Of a DNA stretch of 6,854 nucleotides, positions 5,424 through 6,854 are shown one piece after another. The position numbers were made by a program, and so were the translations under genes. How positions within the stretch are numbered: position 1 is the first letter of the stretch; every line of letters starts with the position of its first letter. The stretch covers positions 1 to 6,854 of the forward strand of contig DAHXKW010000087.1 in NCBI GenBank assembly GCA_027366195.1. Reading direction: 5' to 3'. The notes beneath the pieces are model-generated. The model saw only the letters and a list, made by a program, of their open reading frames with translations. It was not told the origin of the DNA and did not search any database. This stretch comes from Alphaproteobacteria bacterium. GTDB taxonomy: Bacteria; Pseudomonadota; Alphaproteobacteria; G02398745; G023898745.

Positions 5424-6149
5424 ATGTCATCATATATAGAAATCAAGAAAGAACTCCAAAGGGTAGTTCAACCACATAGAGCTTTTAGTAAATTTTGTAA
5501 AACAGGGCAGGGGCAATATGCAGAACATGATCAGTTTCTTGGTGTTCCTGTGCCTGATATCCGAAAATTAGCTTTGAAATATAAAGATCTTCCCATACAA
5601 GAAATTCAAATATTAATTGATTCTCGCCATAATGAAGAACGGCAATTAGCACTATTCATTTTAACGCGACGTTATGAAAAAGGTTCGGAACAGGATAGAG
5701 ACTTTTTTCATCAATATTATTTAAAAAACATAAAACAGATAAACAACTGGAATTTAGTAGACAGTTCTGCGCATTTAATTATAGGCGCACATGTAATGCA
5801 GCAAGAAAATTCAGATATTTTGTTTACTTTGGCGCGCTCACCTGTTTTGTGGGAAAGACGGATCGCTATGGTTGCTACGTGGTGGTTTATACGTAAAGGT
5901 AGTTTAGATTTATCTTTAATGATTGCTGAGGTTCTTTTAAGTGATACGCAGGATCTTATTCATAAAGCTGTGGGATGGATGTTACGTGAGGTGGGCAAAC
6001 GCAAGCAAGCATATCTTACCGCTTTTCTTGATCAACATGCGCATAATATGCCTCGGACGGCATTAAGGTATGCTATAGAAAAACTTTCTACTGAACAAAA
6101 GCAGTATTACTTATCTTTTAAGTCGAAGAAGCAAGCATGTCAGGTTTAA
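5424..6149 (+). CDS. AlkD-like DNA alkylation repair glycosylase (HEAT-like repeats), 241 aa
   Basis: This matches the DNA alkylation repair family typified by Bacillus cereus AlkD, an all-helical HEAT-like-repeat protein that removes 3- and 7-alkylated purines in the cytoplasm without base flipping. Length is normal for the family. Seen, numbered from ATG 5424: NNWNLVDSSAH (107-117), where Trp109 and Asp113 fit the catalytic Trp and Asp of AlkD; WERRIAMVATWW (143-154), with an Arg at the DNA-binding arginine position; LIHKAVGWMLRE (178-189), with Trp185 at the second key tryptophan; and NMPRTALRYAIEKL (208-221). The N-terminus has the usual GVPVPDIRKLA (40-50). All key residues are present, so it is probably active. 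A good ribosome binding site supports the ATG; a GTG three codons upstream would give 244 aa. Its 3' end overlaps the next gene by 13 bp. Its first bases (5434-5478) recur at the window end. Confidence 0.92.
   Translation: MSSYIEIKKELQRVVQPHRAFSKFCKTGQGQYAEHDQFLGVPVPDIRKLALKYKDLPIQEIQILIDSRHNEERQLALFILTRRYEKGSEQDRDFFHQYYLKNIKQINNWNLVDSSAHLIIGAHVMQQENSDILFTLARSPVLWERRIAMVATWWFIRKGSLDLSLMIAEVLLSDTQDLIHKAVGWMLREVGKRKQAYLTAFLDQHAHNMPRTALRYAIEKLSTEQKQYYLSFKSKKQACQV
5434..5478 (+). repeat. 45-bp direct repeat, copy 1, inside the 5' end of the alkD-like gene
   Basis: These 45 bases are identical to 6810-6854. They encode IEIKKELQRVVQPH of the AlkD-like protein. The second copy reaches the window edge, so the true repeat may be longer. 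The offset is 1376 bp. Confidence 0.95.
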
Positions 6150-6854
6150 ATTTGCTTTTTCTGTTTTGCTTAGCATCTTTGGATTTAGAACGGGCGACAA
6201 GTGATGCCCAAAAATTTGGAGATGAACAAAACAAGAAAAGCAAAGTGGATAAAAACACGATAACAAACAATGACTTGCTATCAGCACCTAAAGAAGAAAA
6301 TCCCCAAATGTCTGAAAACAATCCATCTGTTATTGAAGTGACCCATAATTCACAAGATGCCAGAAGAAGAGGGGACTCTTTACAAAATGATGTTCAAATC
6401 AAAGCTTTGGTTGATGCGGGGGATCAATGCGTCAAAGATCCTACGAAGCCTTTAGAGATCAAGGTCGATACGCAGCAATCGCGAGAAACCTTGGTTGATT
6501 GTATAGAATCTCCTAAAACGATTAGCTATACGCAGCATGAATTTTATCGGAATATGGTTTTGGATGTTTTCCATCAAGACAAAATAGAAAAAAGGCGTTG
6601 CCGCCGCAAGATTAAACGTTGTACAGCTATTTTTTGGGCACATGGTGATGATGATCCTGACTGTGATAAGTATCGTTGGATTATTTCGGACGAAACGGTT
6701 GATCTAGAAACCTATCAAGATCCTGATCGGGTATTGCGCTGGCGTTATTATGATTGTGACTGGGTAACGATTCAACATGAAAAGACAGAAGAACGCTCAG
6801 CCATATGGCATATAGAAATCAAGAAAGAACTCCAAAGGGTAGTTCAACCACATA
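6137..6854 (+). CDS. secreted six-cysteine protein of unknown function, fused in frame to a second copy of the AlkD N-terminus; runs off the window
   Basis: The frame from ATG 6137 is open to the window end (239 codons) with no internal stop. I do not recognise a family. Residues 1-14, MSGLNLLFLFCLAS, look like a signal peptide. Residues 15-85 are a Lys/Asp/Asn/Glu-rich, probably disordered linker. Residues about 88-225 form a domain with six cysteines (98, 122, 155, 162, 176, 207), a basic KRRCRRKIKRC patch (152-162), an acidic HGDDDPDCD segment (169-177) and an aromatic RWRYYDCDW (201-209), suggesting a disulfide-bonded exported protein. From residue 226 the sequence becomes IEIKKELQRVVQPH, identical in DNA to the start of the upstream alkD-like gene. 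The ATG lies inside the 3' end of that gene, so translation may be coupled; a clear ribosome binding site is absent. The unfused original C-terminus cannot be seen. Confidence 0.65.
   Translation, partial: MSGLNLLFLFCLASLDLERATSDAQKFGDEQNKKSKVDKNTITNNDLLSAPKEENPQMSENNPSVIEVTHNSQDARRRGDSLQNDVQIKALVDAGDQCVKDPTKPLEIKVDTQQSRETLVDCIESPKTISYTQHEFYRNMVLDVFHQDKIEKRRCRRKIKRCTAIFWAHGDDDPDCDKYRWIISDETVDLETYQDPDRVLRWRYYDCDWVTIQHEKTEERSAIWHIEIKKELQRVVQPH
6810..6854 (+). repeat. 45-bp direct repeat, copy 2, at the window end
   Basis: Exact copy of 5434-5478, joined after position 6809 to the six-cysteine gene in the same reading frame as the AlkD protein. It marks either the start of a tandem duplicate or an assembly overlap. 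Confidence 0.95.

Noticed and set aside
6118..6643. Two minus-strand ORFs of 67 and 63 aa
   Set aside because: Antisense to the long plus-strand six-cysteine protein frame, which runs unbroken across both.

Overview
The window is AT-rich bacterial DNA. The clearest taxonomic clue is the 5' part of a Ti-type TraA conjugative relaxase on the minus strand at the left edge. Its N-terminus looks like the TraA proteins of integrated conjugative elements in Rickettsiales, Holosporales and Legionella-like intracellular bacteria. An outer-membrane-barrel gene and several secreted or membrane hypothetical proteins fit a Gram-negative, host-associated (probably alphaproteobacterial) genome. The assignment to order is inference.

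Left half, all minus strand: traA (446 to beyond the left edge); a 305-aa predicted secreted protein (1498-581); a nine-unit, 21-bp degenerate tandem array with phased A-tracts (1593-1782); a DUF1003-family membrane protein (2526-1858); and an 86-aa secreted small protein (2860-2600). The last two may form a short operon. An isolated, inverted, 16-of-17 match to the array unit abuts the predicted -35 box of the 86-aa gene, and the array itself sits just upstream of the 305-aa gene. This suggests one DNA-binding factor acting at both places.

Middle, 2937-3854: no convincing gene. It holds two identical 12-bp sequences containing NotI-type palindromes (66 bp apart), a GC-rich stem-loop, several further inverted repeats, and a very AT-rich tract leading into a good promoter.

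Right half, all plus strand: a 444-aa secreted protein with a C-terminal beta-barrel and a G7 tract near its N-terminus; an AlkD-like DNA alkylation repair glycosylase; and, overlapping its 3' end by 13 bp, a secreted six-cysteine protein running off the right edge. The final 45 bases of the window are an exact copy of the start of the alkD-like gene, joined in frame to that last protein. This is either a 1376-bp tandem duplication creating a fusion ORF or an assembly artefact, and it is the most striking structural feature here. I see no complete, recognisable new defence or metabolic system. The strongest leads are the 21-bp repeat/operator pair and the in-frame duplication junction.
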